Part shown: piece after piece, positions 52,961 to 62,835 of the stretch | How the letters are laid out: the number at the start of each line of letters is the position of its first letter | How positions within the stretch are numbered: the first letter of the stretch is position 1 | NCBI GenBank assembly: GCA_900466875.1 | Contig: UBNQ01000023.1 | Span: 186,001-250,000, forward strand | Reading direction: 5' to 3' | Length of the DNA stretch: 64,000 nt | Origin: Hyphomicrobiales bacterium | GTDB lineage: Bacteria > Pseudomonadota > Alphaproteobacteria > Rhizobiales > Rhizobiaceae | Program-made: the position numbers and the translations under genes | The notes under the pieces: generated by a model | What the model was told of the DNA's origin: nothing | The model's input: only the letters and a program-made list of their open reading frames with translations | Database searches by the model: none

Positions 52961-55156
52961 ATGGACCAGATCGCCGAAACGCACGAGACCAAGGAAGTTG
53001 TTGACGCGATCCCGAGCTTCGAGGAGCAGCTTTCAAGCTCCGAACGCTTCATCAATCGTGAGTTTTCCTGGCTGCAGTTCAATCGCCGCGTTCTCGAAGA
53101 GACGCTGAACACCGCGCATCCTCTTCTGGAGCGGGTCCGGTTCCTCTCGATTTCCGCCGCCAACCTCGACGAATTTTTCATGGTGCGTGTTGCCGGCCTT
53201 GAAGGTCAGGTACGCCAGGGCATCGTCATTCGCAGCCCAGACGGCAAGACACCGGCCGAGCAGCTCGATTCCATCCTGCAGGAAATCGACAACCTTCAGA
53301 TGGAACAGCAGGCTTCGCTCGCCGTTCTGCAGCAATATCTAGCGCAGGAAGATATTCTCATCGTTCGCCCCAATGCCCTGTCCGCTGAGGACAAGACATG
53401 GCTTGCGACCGATTTCGAGGAAGATCTTTTCCCGGTGCTGACGCCTCTGGCGATCGATCCGGCGCATCCCTTCCCGTTCATCCCGAATCTCGGCTTTTCC
53501 ATGGGCCTGCAGTTGCACAGCCTGCTCGGCAAGGAGCCGATGACAGGTCTCTTGCGTCTGCCGACCACGCTCGACCGCTTTGTCCGCTTGCCGGACGACG
53601 GCACGACGATCCGCTACATCACGCTCGAAGACGTTGTCGGCATGTTCACCGACCGGCTTTTCCCGGGCTATGAGGTCAAGGGCGCCGGCACCTTCCGCAT
53701 CATCCGCGATAGCGATCTTGAAGTGGAAGAAGAAGCGGAAGACCTCGTGCGCTTCTTCGAGACGGCGCTGAAGCGGCGCCGCCGCGGCAAGGTCATCCGC
53801 ATCGAGACGGATTCGGAAATGCCGGCCTCGCTGCGCCAGTTCGTCGTGCAGGAACTCGGCGTTCCGGACAATCGCGTGGCTGTTCTTCCCGGCCTTCTCG
53901 CCCTCAATACCATGTCGGAAATCACCAAGGCGCCGCGCGAGGACCTGCGTTTCGACAGCTATAACGCCCGATTTCCGGAGCGGGTTCGCGAACATGCTGG
54001 CGATTGCCTTGCAGCCATCCGCGAAAAGGACATGGTGGTCCACCATCCGTATGAAAGCTTTGACGTGGTTGTGCAGTTCCTTCTGCAGGCAGCCCGCGAC
54101 CCCGACGTCCTCGCTATCAAGCAGACCCTCTACAGAACCTCCAACGACAGCCCGATCGTCCGGGCACTGATCGACGCGGCCGAAGCCGGCAAGTCGGTCA
54201 CCGCGCTTGTCGAGTTGAAGGCGCGTTTCGACGAAGAGGCAAACATCCGCTGGGCGCGCGACCTTGAACGCGCCGGCGTGCAGGTCGTGTTCGGCTTCAT
54301 CGAACTGAAGACCCACGCAAAGATGTCGATGGTCGTACGCCGCGAGGACGGCAAGCTCAGGACCTATTGCCACCTCGGCACCGGCAACTACCACCCGATC
54401 ACCGCCAAGATCTATACCGACCTGTCCTTCTTCACCTGCAATCCGAAGATCGCCCATGACATGGCGAATATCTTCAACTTCATCACCGGTTACGGCGAGC
54501 CGAAGGAAAGCATGAAGCTGGCGGTGTCGCCCTATACGCTGCGCCCGCGCATCCGTCGCCATATCGAGGAAGAGATCGTCCACGCCAAGGCCGGTCGCCC
54601 TGCGGCGATCTGGATGAAGATGAATTCGCTGGTCGATCCTGAAATCATCGACGCCCTATATCGCGCCAGCCACGCAGGCGTCGACGTGGAGCTTGTCATC
54701 CGCGGCATCTGCTGCCTGCGCCCGCAGGTTCCGGGCTTGTCTGACAACATTCGCGTCAAGTCGATCGTCGGTCGGTTCCTCGAACACAGCCGCATCTTCT
54801 GCTTCGGCAACGGCCAGGGCCTGCCGTCTGACAAGGCGCTCGTCTATATCGGCTCGGCCGATATGATGCCGCGCAATCTCGACCGCCGCGTCGAGACGCT
54901 GGTGCCGTTGCTCAACCCGACGGTGCATGAACAGGTTCTGTCACAGATTATGCTGGGCAATCTGATTGACAACCAGCAGAGCTACGAGATACTCCCGGAC
55001 GGGACGTCAAGGCGCATGGAGGTGCGGCAGGGTGAGGAGCCTTTCAACGCCCAGCACTATTTCATGACCAACCCCAGCCTTTCCGGCCGCGGTGAAGCCT
55101 TGAAGTCAAGCGCACCGAAACTGATCGCCGGAGTTTTGTCTGGCCGTAAGAAATAG
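52961..55156 (+). CDS. ppk: polyphosphate kinase 1
   Basis: Ppk1 polymerises the ATP gamma phosphate into polyphosphate. The 731-residue protein has the N-terminal domain ([19 protein letters not shown]), head domain, and two phospholipase-D-like C-terminal domains holding the phospho-accepting His in [15 protein letters not shown] and the second His in [31 protein letters not shown] is also typical. GAGGA at 52948-52952 fits the ATG at 52961; ATG 52952 and TTG 52895 are alternatives. It lies five bases ahead of ppx. Confidence 0.95.
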   Translation: MDQIAETHETKEVVDAIPSFEEQLSSSERFINREFSWLQFNRRVLEETLNTAHPLLERVRFLSISAANLDEFFMVRVAGLEGQVRQGIVIRSPDGKTPAEQLDSILQEIDNLQMEQQASLAVLQQYLAQEDILIVRPNALSAEDKTWLATDFEEDLFPVLTPLAIDPAHPFPFIPNLGFSMGLQLHSLLGKEPMTGLLRLPTTLDRFVRLPDDGTTIRYITLEDVVGMFTDRLFPGYEVKGAGTFRIIRDSDLEVEEEAEDLVRFFETALKRRRRGKVIRIETDSEMPASLRQFVVQELGVPDNRVAVLPGLLALNTMSEITKAPREDLRFDSYNARFPERVREHAGDCLAAIREKDMVVHHPYESFDVVVQFLLQAARDPDVLAIKQTLYRTSNDSPIVRALIDAAEAGKSVTALVELKARFDEEANIRWARDLERAGVQVVFGFIELKTHAKMSMVVRREDGKLRTYCHLGTGNYHPITAKIYTDLSFFTCNPKIAHDMANIFNFITGYGEPKESMKLAVSPYTLRPRIRRHIEEEIVHAKAGRPAAIWMKMNSLVDPEIIDALYRASHAGVDVELVIRGICCLRPQVPGLSDNIRVKSIVGRFLEHSRIFCFGNGQGLPSDKALVYIGSADMMPRNLDRRVETLVPLLNPTVHEQVLSQIMLGNLIDNQQSYEILPDGTSRRMEVRQGEEPFNAQHYFMTNPSLSGRGEALKSSAPKLIAGVLSGRKK

Positions 55157-55161
55157 GCAGT

Positions 55162-56682
55162 ATGGTAAGTTCTGAAGCTCAGGGGCGGCTCCCGGGCATC
55201 GCCCCTGTTTCCGTTATCGATATCGGGTCGAACTCCGTCCGCGTGGTGATCTACGAGGGATTGACTCGGGCTCCGACGGTCCTTTTCAATGAAAAGGTAC
55301 TGTGCGGGCTCGGCAAGGGGCTCGGCGCCAATGGCCGAATGGACGATGAAGGCGTGAGCCGCGCTCTTGCTGCGTTGAGACGCTTCAAGGCGCTGTCCGA
55401 TCAGGCCAAGGCGACGGACATTTATGTCCTGGCGACCGCTGCAGCCCGCGAGGCGAGCAACGGCCCGGATTTCATCCGCAATGCCGAAGAGATCCTGGGA
55501 CAGGAAATCCAGGTCCTTTCGGGCGAGGAAGAGGCCAAATATTCGGCGCTCGGGGTTATCAGCGGCTTCCATGAGGTTGACGGCATTGCCGGTGATCTCG
55601 GCGGCGGATCGCTGGAACTGATCGATATCAAGGGACATGAATTCGGGCGCGGCATAACGCTTCCGCTCGGCGGTTTGCGGCTTTCGGAATCCTCAGGGAA
55701 TTCGCTTGCCAAGGCGCGCACTTTCGCCCGCAAGCAGGTCAATACCGCACGCTTTCTCGAAAAGGGCGAGGGCAGGACCTTCTACGCCGTTGGTGGGACC
55801 TGGCGTAATATTGCCAAGCTCCACATGGAGATCACCAATTATCCGCTGCACATGATGCAGGGTTACGAGCTTTCTTTCGAGGACATGCAGAAGTTCCTCG
55901 AGGAGGTGATCGCAGCCAAGGACAGCAAGGAAGGCGCATGGCAGGCGGTTTCCAAGAACCGTCGCTCGCTTCTGCCCTATGGCGCGATCGCCATGCAGGA
56001 AGTGCTGAGTGTCATGAAACCGGCGAGGATCACCTTTTCGGCGCAGGGCGTGCGCGAAGGTTATCTGTATTCCCGTCTGCCGGACAGCGAGCGTGACGCG
56101 GACCCCTTGCTGGTCGCGGCCGACCAGCTTGCCATTCTGCGTGCGCGTTCGCCCGAACACGCCCGCGAACTGGCCGACTGGACCGGCCGCATGATGCCGT
56201 TTTTCGACATCGCGGAGACCGAGGAGGAGAGCCGCTATCGGCGGGCAGCCTGTCTCGTTGCCGATATCAGCTGGCGCGCCCATCCGGATTACCGCGGTGC
56301 GCAGGCGATGAATGTCATTGCTCATTCGTCCTTCGTCGGCATCAGCCATCCGGGCCGCGCCTATCTGGCGCTGGCGAATTATTACCGCTTCGAAGGTGTC
56401 GGCGATAATGGTGCTACGGATGCGTTGGCGACCATAGCGACGCCACGCCTTCTGGAACTCGCCAAGCTTCTCGGTGGCCTGCTTCGCGTCGTTTACCTGT
56501 TCTCGGCTTCCATGCCCGGCCTTGTGCATCACCTGACCTTCCGGGAATCGATGTCGCCGGACCTCGATCTGGAATTTGTCGTGCCGCACGCCTACGCCAA
56601 TTTTGCAGGCGAACGCCTGGATGGCCGCCTGCAGCAACTGGCGAAGCTGACGGGCAAGCGCTTGGCCTTCAAGTTCGAATAA
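55162..56682 (+). CDS. ppx: exopolyphosphatase (Ppx/GppA family)
   Basis: A 506-residue ASKHA-fold phosphatase that degrades polyphosphate or pppGpp. It has SVIDIGSNSVRVVIYEG, ATAAAREASNGPDF, the catalytic Glu region VLSGEEEAKYSALG and GDLGGGSLELIDI. A C-terminal helical domain (about 330-506) has HPDYRGAQAMNVIAHSSF of HD-like type. It is the partner of ppk, separated by five bases. Confidence 0.94.
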   Translation: MVSSEAQGRLPGIAPVSVIDIGSNSVRVVIYEGLTRAPTVLFNEKVLCGLGKGLGANGRMDDEGVSRALAALRRFKALSDQAKATDIYVLATAAAREASNGPDFIRNAEEILGQEIQVLSGEEEAKYSALGVISGFHEVDGIAGDLGGGSLELIDIKGHEFGRGITLPLGGLRLSESSGNSLAKARTFARKQVNTARFLEKGEGRTFYAVGGTWRNIAKLHMEITNYPLHMMQGYELSFEDMQKFLEEVIAAKDSKEGAWQAVSKNRRSLLPYGAIAMQEVLSVMKPARITFSAQGVREGYLYSRLPDSERDADPLLVAADQLAILRARSPEHARELADWTGRMMPFFDIAETEEESRYRRAACLVADISWRAHPDYRGAQAMNVIAHSSFVGISHPGRAYLALANYYRFEGVGDNGATDALATIATPRLLELAKLLGGLLRVVYLFSASMPGLVHHLTFRESMSPDLDLEFVVPHAYANFAGERLDGRLQQLAKLTGKRLAFKFE

Positions 56683-56691
56683 GACAGACTT

Positions 56692-56717
56692 GGTCGGCGA
56701 AGTTGTTTTCGCCGACC
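56692..56717. terminator. hairpin between converging ppx and AHSA1 genes
   Basis: A perfect 10-bp stem (GGTCGGCGAA at 56692-56701, TTCGCCGACC at 56708-56717) with a 6-base loop lies 9 bases after the ppx stop and before the converging gene. It lacks a long T run, so it may work with rho. Confidence 0.6.
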
Positions 56718-56737
56718 CTATCCTGCGCGAATAAGCG

Positions 56738-57181
56738 TTACTCCTCGATATTCGGCTCCACCAGCCTGGCAAGATTGCGCAGGCATTCCTGCCAGCCCAG
56801 ATAACAGGCTTCGGCAGGGATGATGTCGGGCACGCCAGCCTGGGTGATGTCGAGGTCTGTTCCGACAGACACCTTCTTCAGGATAATGGTCACCTCCATC
56901 TCGCCCGGAAGGTTCGGATCTTCGAACCTGTCGGTGTAGCGGATGCGCTCGCCGGGAACGAGTTCGCTGAACTCGCCGCCGAAGGCGTGACTTTCACCCG
57001 TGGTGAAATTTCGGAAGGACATCCTGAAGGTGCCGCCGACCTTCGCGTCGAGATGATGCACGGTGCAGGTAAAACCGTTCGGCGGAAACCATTTGGTCAA
57101 CGCGTCGGCCTCGATAAAGGCGCGATAGACTTTTTCGGGGCTGGTTGCCAAGACGCGGTGCAGTTTGATCGTGCTCGGCAT
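56738..57181 (-). CDS. AHSA1/SRPBCC domain protein
   Basis: A 147-residue START-like (SRPBCC, Activator of Hsp90 ATPase homologue type) protein. It starts MPSTIKLHRVLATSPEKVYRA behind AAGGAGG, with ALTKWFPPNGF, GGTFRMSFRNF and the C-terminal LGWQECLRNLARLVE. Such proteins bind small hydrophobic ligands or act in stress responses; the ligand is unknown. Unlike many relatives it has no ArsR regulator beside it. Confidence 0.88.
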   Translation of the reverse strand: MPSTIKLHRVLATSPEKVYRAFIEADALTKWFPPNGFTCTVHHLDAKVGGTFRMSFRNFTTGESHAFGGEFSELVPGERIRYTDRFEDPNLPGEMEVTIILKKVSVGTDLDITQAGVPDIIPAEACYLGWQECLRNLARLVEPNIEE

Positions 57182-57221
57182 GGTCTGATCCTCCTTGGGC
57201 AGTTGTAACATGCTCTAAGGA

Positions 57222-57249
57222 CGATGTCGGGATGTCCGCTCCGACATCG
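57222..57249 (-). promoter_or_regulatory. perfect inverted repeat upstream of the AHSA1 gene
   Basis: CGATGTCGG (57222-57230) and CCGACATCG (57241-57249) form a perfect 9-bp inverted repeat with a 10-base spacer, 41 bases ahead of the start codon on the minus strand. It could be an operator or a leader hairpin. Confidence 0.45.
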
Positions 57250-57290
57250 GTTGCTGATTTTTTTCGAAAACTGGACATGAAGCCGATAAC

Positions 57291-57322
57291 AAAAAAGACG
57301 CGACCGGTTGTAGCCGATCGCG
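57291..57322 (-). terminator. rho-independent terminator of the phytase-like gene
   Basis: On the minus strand CGCGATCGG (57322-57314) pairs with CCGGTCGCG (57307-57299), one G-T pair, 6-base loop, followed by TCTTTTTT. It lies 28 bases after the stop codon of the minus-strand gene that ends at 57350. Confidence 0.88.
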
Positions 57323-57349
57323 CCTTCAGAAGCTTCATTGCGAAGTGGA

Positions 57350-58708
57350 TTACTTCGCGGACAGGAATTCGCCGACTTCCAGCAGGCTGAATTCGTTGTC
57401 GTCTGCCTTATCGACGGCGCGGCCGGCGGAGAAGGGCAGGTTGTTGTCATTGCCGATGACGATATGGGTCGCGTCGACCTGATCGACATTTTCGATCGTC
57501 ACGAACGGCATGTCGTAGATGCCGGGCTTGCCGCCCGCGACCTTCTTCTTGTTGTCCGGGTCCTGGATGTTCATCAGGTCGATGTAGCCGATCTTGCGAA
57601 CCGCCTTGCCGACATTGGTGTCATTGAATTCGATCTTGTAGACACGCTTCAGTTCGGCCGGAGCATCGAAGCAATCCGGCTTCGGCTGCTTCGGATCGGC
57701 GCAGGCCTTGTCCTTGGAGCCGGCGCCGTTGTCGCGCTCGATAACGAGGGCGGTGGTAGCGTCGAGCATGTTGAAATCGCCGATGGCGACGCCCTTTTCA
57801 GCCAGCGGGTAAAGCCAGGAGCGGCCGGTCCAGTTCTTCGAGGCGATATCGAATTCAATGACGCGCAGTGCCGTGCGGCCGTCAGCCTGTTCGACCTTGC
57901 CGTCCTCGAGGAAGAGCGGGCCTTCCAGCATGCCGTAAAGCTTGGAGCCGTCCTTCGACATTGCCATGCCCTCGTAACCGCCCGAGCGCTTCAGGTTGAA
58001 GACCGGCAGCTTTGCGGTCGGATTGGCAGGCATGGAGAGTGTCGGGTTGTCGGGCGACTTGACCGGCTTGCCGTCGACCATGGTGGCCACGACGTCGGTC
58101 AGCTGGCCGAGTGCATCGACCTTGATCAGATAGGGACCGAATTCCTCGCCGAGCCAGAAACCGTCACCAACTGGCTGGATCGACTCGATGTCGAAATCGG
58201 CGCCCGTCAGGTAACGCTTTTCGGAACCTTCCATGACGATCGGGAAGGGAGCGATCTTGTTCGGGTCCGACAGGAAGATGTTCTTGACCACGTCCACCTT
58301 GTTCGTGGCCCAGTCGAACTTGACCTGATGCAGGAAGAGCATGGCGTCGGAGGAGTTGGCCTTCGAGCCGAAACCGTTGTCGGACAACGTCCAGAAGGTG
58401 CCGTCAGCCATTGCCTTGATGCCGGAAAAGCCCTGGATCGGCTGGCCATCGAGCGGCAGCTTGACGTCGGTGACCCGGGCGCCATCCTTGCCGTCGACGG
58501 TGCCGAGCTTTTCGACGCGCTTGCCCGGCGTCGTGAACTTGCCCGAGGTCTTCAGGAATTCGGGTGCATCGGCTGGTGCCGCCGTCATCGTGTTGGCCGG
58601 AAGGATCGCCTGGCCGACGAGCTTGGCCGAAAATTCCTTGTCGTCCGCAAAGGCGGAACCGGCGAGGAGCGCGGCCATTGCAACGGATGTGATAAAGGTT
58701 TTGGTCAT
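57350..58708 (-). CDS. exported esterase-like activity of phytase (PF13449-type) protein
   Basis: A 452-residue periplasmic protein: signal peptide MTKTFITSVAMAALLAGSA ending FADDK, followed by a beta-propeller-like domain with IQGFSGIKAMADGTFWTLSDNG, PVGDGFWLGEEFGPYLIKVD, RSGGYEGMAMSKDG and LVIERDNGAGS. These are features of the family named for esterase-like activity of phytase. The substrate is unknown; phosphate-ester hydrolysis is a guess from the name. The start at 58708 has AGGTG upstream. A strong terminator follows. Confidence 0.88.
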   Translation of the reverse strand: MTKTFITSVAMAALLAGSAFADDKEFSAKLVGQAILPANTMTAAPADAPEFLKTSGKFTTPGKRVEKLGTVDGKDGARVTDVKLPLDGQPIQGFSGIKAMADGTFWTLSDNGFGSKANSSDAMLFLHQVKFDWATNKVDVVKNIFLSDPNKIAPFPIVMEGSEKRYLTGADFDIESIQPVGDGFWLGEEFGPYLIKVDALGQLTDVVATMVDGKPVKSPDNPTLSMPANPTAKLPVFNLKRSGGYEGMAMSKDGSKLYGMLEGPLFLEDGKVEQADGRTALRVIEFDIASKNWTGRSWLYPLAEKGVAIGDFNMLDATTALVIERDNGAGSKDKACADPKQPKPDCFDAPAELKRVYKIEFNDTNVGKAVRKIGYIDLMNIQDPDNKKKVAGGKPGIYDMPFVTIENVDQVDATHIVIGNDNNLPFSAGRAVDKADDNEFSLLEVGEFLSAK

Positions 58709-58839
58709 GAAAACACCTGATCGTTTCGCATTGAACATGCGGCGTCGATAGAATGCGCGCATGACGGGCAGGTGATGATGTGATGAAGATTTGATGACTT
58801 GAATTTTTACAGCACCCGGCGACCGTCTAGTCGCCGCGA

Positions 58840-59631
58840 TTATAGCGTTTCGGCCCGCAGCGCGTTCCAGCGGCCTGGCGTCAGGCCGAAGGCCTTGCGG
58901 AAGTGTCGGGTAAAATGCGCCTGGTCGGCAAACCCCGCATCCGCGGCGGCATCTGCAAGGCCGCAACCGGTCGATAGCAGCCTTTTGGCGCGTTCCAGCC
59001 TGCGCATGACGAGATAATGATGCGGGCTGGTGCCGAGCAGCCGGCGGAACTGCCGCGCCAGTTCATAACGATCGAGACCGGTAATGGCCTCCAGATCTTC
59101 CGAACGAACCATCCGGGCGCTGTGCTCTTCAAGGAAATTGCGGGCGCAAAGAACCGCTGTCCGGGCCGTCGCGGAAATGGCCTTGCGGGGCATGCCGGCC
59201 TGTCGCGAAAGCCCCGCGGCGATCCGCATCATCGCATCGTCCAGTACCAGTTCATCCGGTTCGTGATCCAGATCGTCGAGGATGTCGGCGAGTGCCTGCC
59301 AGAGGCTGGCATCTGCAACGACCGGATTTCTGACGAAAGGCAGCGTGCTGCGATGGCCGTCGACGGCACCGATCAGCTCGGGCGGCAGATAGATCATCCG
59401 GTAGATCAGCCCATCGTCGGTGCCGGCCGCGCCGTCATGCAATTCGTCGGGATGCAGCACGATGACATTGCCGGGATTGCTGAACCGTTCGGAGCCGCGA
59501 TACCGAAACGTCTGCACACCGTACATTGTCAGTCCCAGCGCATAAGTATCGTGGCGGTGCGGTGAAAAGCCGTTGCCGTAGAACCGCGCCTCAATCCGCT
59601 CGACGCCACGGCTCGGCATGGCGATGCGCAT
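58840..59631 (-). CDS. AraC family transcriptional regulator
   Basis: About 263 residues: an N-terminal AraC_binding cupin (GNGFSPHRHDTYALGLT, VIVLHPDELHDG) and two C-terminal helix-turn-helix motifs (DLEAITGLDRYELARQFRRLLGTSPHH split around the first, GFADQAHFTRHFRKAFGLTPGR second). The start is uncertain; ATG 59631 lets the cupin domain be complete, whereas extending to 59733 would run into the start of the divergent DUF2000 gene. That gene is the likely target, a pairing seen in other genomes. Confidence 0.87.
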   Translation of the reverse strand: MRIAMPSRGVERIEARFYGNGFSPHRHDTYALGLTMYGVQTFRYRGSERFSNPGNVIVLHPDELHDGAAGTDDGLIYRMIYLPPELIGAVDGHRSTLPFVRNPVVADASLWQALADILDDLDHEPDELVLDDAMMRIAAGLSRQAGMPRKAISATARTAVLCARNFLEEHSARMVRSEDLEAITGLDRYELARQFRRLLGTSPHHYLVMRRLERAKRLLSTGCGLADAAADAGFADQAHFTRHFRKAFGLTPGRWNALRAETL

Positions 59632-59731
59632 GCCATCGCGGAACTGCCCATTGCACGAACGTTCAAGACCGTCCGCACTGCCGGCCGCTAAGTGTTCGGC
59701 TCTTTCGATACCCCGAACGGAGTTTTCCCGC

Positions 59732-60139
59732 ATGTTCGACACCAAGATCGCGATTGTTGTTCGCGACGACCTAGCCACGTGGCAAAAGCTTAACGTCACC
59801 GCTTTTCTGACCAGCGGTATCATCGCCCAGTCGCCGTCGATCATCGGGGAACCATACCGGGATGCCATGGAGAATGTCTATAATCCGCTCTCCATCCAGC
59901 CGATCGTGGTGCTTGCCGCCGATCAGGAGACGTTGCGGGCGATCCACAAGCGCGCTCTGGATCGCAAGGTGAGCACCTCCGCCTATATCGAGGAGATGTT
60001 CGTGACCGGTCACGATGCCGCCAACCGGGAAGTCTTTGCCCGGTTCGGCCCCGACGATGCCAAGCTGGTCGGCATCGCGCTGAGGGCGGAGAGAAAACTG
60101 GTCGACAAGATCACAAAGGGCGCAAAGATGCACCCCTGA
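59732..60139 (+). CDS. DUF2000 family protein
   Basis: A 135-residue protein starting MFDTKIAIVVRDDLATWQKLN behind GGAG, with GEPYRDAMENVYNPLSIQPI and VSTSAYIEEMFVTGHD. DUF2000 proteins resemble peptidyl-tRNA hydrolase II folds and have no assigned function. It is divergent from the AraC gene across 100 bases, which should hold the regulated promoter. It converges on rnd with a 14-base gap. Confidence 0.88.
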   Translation: MFDTKIAIVVRDDLATWQKLNVTAFLTSGIIAQSPSIIGEPYRDAMENVYNPLSIQPIVVLAADQETLRAIHKRALDRKVSTSAYIEEMFVTGHDAANREVFARFGPDDAKLVGIALRAERKLVDKITKGAKMHP

Positions 60140-60153
60140 TCGCAATCGGGTGC

Positions 60154-61299
60154 TTAAAGCTCGACCGCCTCGACCTTCTTGTTGACGAAGCGCAGCGCCA
60201 CGCCGCCTTCGATCAGTTTCAGCGCCGTGTCGCCGAAAAGCTCCTTGCGCCAGCCGGAAAGAGCGGCCACCTGCGCATTTTCACCGTCGGATGCGATCTT
60301 TTCCAGATCGTCCGTATTGGCGATTACCTTTGCGGCAACGCCCTGCTTGTCGGAGACGAGCTTGAGCAGCACCTTCAGGAGTTCGACGGCAGCGGCAGCG
60401 CCTTCCGGAACATGGCTGTGTTTCGGCGGATGCGGCATGTCCGACTTCGGCAGTGCGAGCGCGGCATTGACCGCCTCGACGATCGCCGTGCCCGAGGCCG
60501 AGCGTTCCCAGCCCTTGGGGATGGTGCGCAGGCGTCCGAGCGCTTCGTTATCCTTCGGCTGCTGCTGGGCGATTTCGTAGATCGCATCGTCCTTCAGCAC
60601 GCGCGAACGCGGCACGTTGCGGCTGCGCGCTTCCCGTTCGCGCCAGGCGGCGACGAATTTAAGGATGGCGAGTTCGGTCGGCTTGCGCAGGCGCGCCTTC
60701 AGACGTTGCCAGGCATCGTCAGGATGAAGATCGTAGGTGGACGGATTTTCGAGGATCGCCATTTCCTCGGTCAGCCACAGGGCGCGGCCTTCGCGCTCCA
60801 GCTGTTCCTTCAGAAAGAGATAGACATCGCGCAGATGGGTGACATCGGCCAGCGCATAGTCGAGCTGCTTTTCCGACAGCGGCCGGCGGCTCCAGTCGGT
60901 AAAGCGCGATGACTTGTCGATATGGACGTTCTTGATACGGCTGACGAGCTGATCATACGAGACGCTGTCGCCGAAGCCGCAGACCATCGCCGCGACCTGC
61001 GTGTCGAAGATCGGATGCGGCACCAGCTTGCCGAGGTGGTGGATGATTTCGATATCCTGCCTTGCGGCATGGAAAACCTTGACCACGGCGGGGTTCGCCA
61101 TCAGCTCGAAGAAGGGCGCGAGATCCAGCCCTTTTGCCAGCGGATCGACGATTACCTCCAGATCCGGACTTGCCATCTGGATGAGGCAGAGTTCCGGCCA
61201 GAACGTCGTTTCCCTCAGAAACTCCGTGTCGATGGTGATGAAATCCGATTGCGCCAGCGTGGCGCAGGCGTCTTGAAGAGCAGCGGTTGTTTCGATCAT
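60154..61299 (-). CDS. rnd: ribonuclease D
   Basis: A 3'-5' exoribonuclease for tRNA maturation. The 381-residue protein has the DEDD exonuclease domain with Asp and Glu in FITIDTEFLRETTFWPELCL, the second acid in KVFHAARQDIEIIHHL and Y-ALADVTHLRDVY, followed by an HRDC domain (ILKFVAAWREREARSRNVPRSRVLKDD onward). The start ATG 61299 gives the usual MIETTAALQ; a GTG four codons upstream is possible. It lies near aspS as in other Rhizobiaceae. Confidence 0.94.
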   Translation of the reverse strand: MIETTAALQDACATLAQSDFITIDTEFLRETTFWPELCLIQMASPDLEVIVDPLAKGLDLAPFFELMANPAVVKVFHAARQDIEIIHHLGKLVPHPIFDTQVAAMVCGFGDSVSYDQLVSRIKNVHIDKSSRFTDWSRRPLSEKQLDYALADVTHLRDVYLFLKEQLEREGRALWLTEEMAILENPSTYDLHPDDAWQRLKARLRKPTELAILKFVAAWREREARSRNVPRSRVLKDDAIYEIAQQQPKDNEALGRLRTIPKGWERSASGTAIVEAVNAALALPKSDMPHPPKHSHVPEGAAAAVELLKVLLKLVSDKQGVAAKVIANTDDLEKIASDGENAQVAALSGWRKELFGDTALKLIEGGVALRFVNKKVEAVEL

Positions 61300-61379
61300 T
61301 GGTCCGTTCACAAGCGGTGATCAACCTTCCTTTCGCTTTGAGCAGCGCATGTCAAGACCGTCAGAGCGCAGCAAACACG

Positions 61380-62618
61380 TTAGTCCCTGCCATCTTTTTC
61401 AGGCGGCGCCGCCAGCCGGTTGAAATAGGCGGATGTGCGCAGGAGCGCGCGAAAGCGGGAATGCCGTTCGGACGGAGGCACGGGCGGCCTCACTCCCATG
61501 CGCAGAAGCGTGAAGACCAGAAAACCGGCGAAGATGAAGGATGTATAGGCAAAGAAGGCGCGCGGGCCATAATACTGGAGCAGGGTGGCGGCAAGCAGCG
61601 GGCCGACGATCGCGCCGACCGACCAGAAGAAAAGCAACCCGGCCGCGATAAGCGCATATTGCCCCGGTTTGGCATGGTCGTTCCCATGTGCCGAGCACAG
61701 CGAATAAAGCGGCATCGAAAACGCGCCAAACAGGAACACTGCGATGATATTGGCCGTCTCGTTGGTGCCCGCACCGAAAGAGAGATAGCCGCCGGTCAGG
61801 ATCGATCCGATCGTTGCCCAGACGATCACGCGCCGCCTGTCCAGTTTGTCGGAATAGGCGCCGAGCGGATATTGCAGCACGACGCCGCCAATGATGCCGG
61901 CGCTCATGAAGGTTGCGATCGAGGTGATGTCCATGCCGATCTCATGCGCATAGACCGGTCCGATATTGCGAAAGGCGGCCATGGAGAGGCCGACAGCCAC
62001 GACGCCGACGACGGCAAGCGGCGAGATCTGCCAGACGGCCTTGAGGTCGAACGCCACCGCATCCGGCGGTGCAGGACTGGATTTGTCGGCGACCGAAATC
62101 GGCACCAGCGACAAGGTCATCGCGATCGAAATGATGGCGAAGAGCGCCTGTCCTTCGATGCCGACCGTGGGGATGAGATATTGCGCGAATGTAACGGAGC
62201 CGAGATCGACGAAACGGTAGATCGACAGTGTTCTCGCCCGGTTTTCATTGGTTACCTTGGCGTTGATCCAGCTTTCGACGGTTGCAAACAGGCTGGCGAC
62301 GGCGATGCCTGTCAGGAAGCGCAGGAACGTCCATGCAAGGGGATCGATCACCTGCGCCATGACGATGGAGCATGACGCGCCGATGGCGGCCATTGCTGCA
62401 AAGGTGCGGATATGCCCGATCGATCGGAGCAGCCGCGAGACGTAGATACAACCGATGGCAAAACCGACGCTGTATCCGGCGCCGATCATGCCGATGACTG
62501 TCGGCGAAAAGCCCTCTGCCGTTCCACGCAACGCAATATAGGTGCCCTGAAGCCCGTTTCCGCCGATCAGGATGCCTGCGGTGACAAGGAGGGGCACGAG
62601 GGGGCGAATATGGGACAT
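61380..62618 (-). CDS. MFS transporter (YcaD-like)
   Basis: A 412-residue inner-membrane protein with about 12 helices, a major facilitator. It starts MSHIRPLVPLLVTAGILIGG and has the motif A-like YSDKLDRRRVIVWATI between helices, with ESWINAKVTNENRARTLSIY typical of the UMF/YcaD group. The substrate is unknown. The 217-base region upstream carries an 8-bp CACCCGCC/GGCGGGTG hairpin and no gene. Confidence 0.88.
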   Translation of the reverse strand: MSHIRPLVPLLVTAGILIGGNGLQGTYIALRGTAEGFSPTVIGMIGAGYSVGFAIGCIYVSRLLRSIGHIRTFAAMAAIGASCSIVMAQVIDPLAWTFLRFLTGIAVASLFATVESWINAKVTNENRARTLSIYRFVDLGSVTFAQYLIPTVGIEGQALFAIISIAMTLSLVPISVADKSSPAPPDAVAFDLKAVWQISPLAVVGVVAVGLSMAAFRNIGPVYAHEIGMDITSIATFMSAGIIGGVVLQYPLGAYSDKLDRRRVIVWATIGSILTGGYLSFGAGTNETANIIAVFLFGAFSMPLYSLCSAHGNDHAKPGQYALIAAGLLFFWSVGAIVGPLLAATLLQYYGPRAFFAYTSFIFAGFLVFTLLRMGVRPPVPPSERHSRFRALLRTSAYFNRLAAPPEKDGRD

Positions 62619-62835
62619 GAGGGAATCTTTGCACGGGGGTGTCGCTAAGCTGTAGCGTGACGCGCATGGAAACGACAGGCCGGAAATGACTTAACCTGAC
62701 TGCACCATGCGAAAACTGCGTCCGATGCAGATAGATGTGGTGTGCAGAACTCGAACGTCACCCGCCCTTGGTCTGTTTTGGGCGGCCAGGGGCGGGTGCT
62801 GAGTACGGATATAGGTGGCGACAAGGCGACCGCCG

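Noticed and set aside
57338-58720. A 460-codon open frame on the plus strand opposite the phytase-like gene
   Set aside because: It is antisense to a gene with a signal peptide, family motifs and a terminator. The translated protein has low-complexity Asp/Arg/Val composition typical of a shadow frame.
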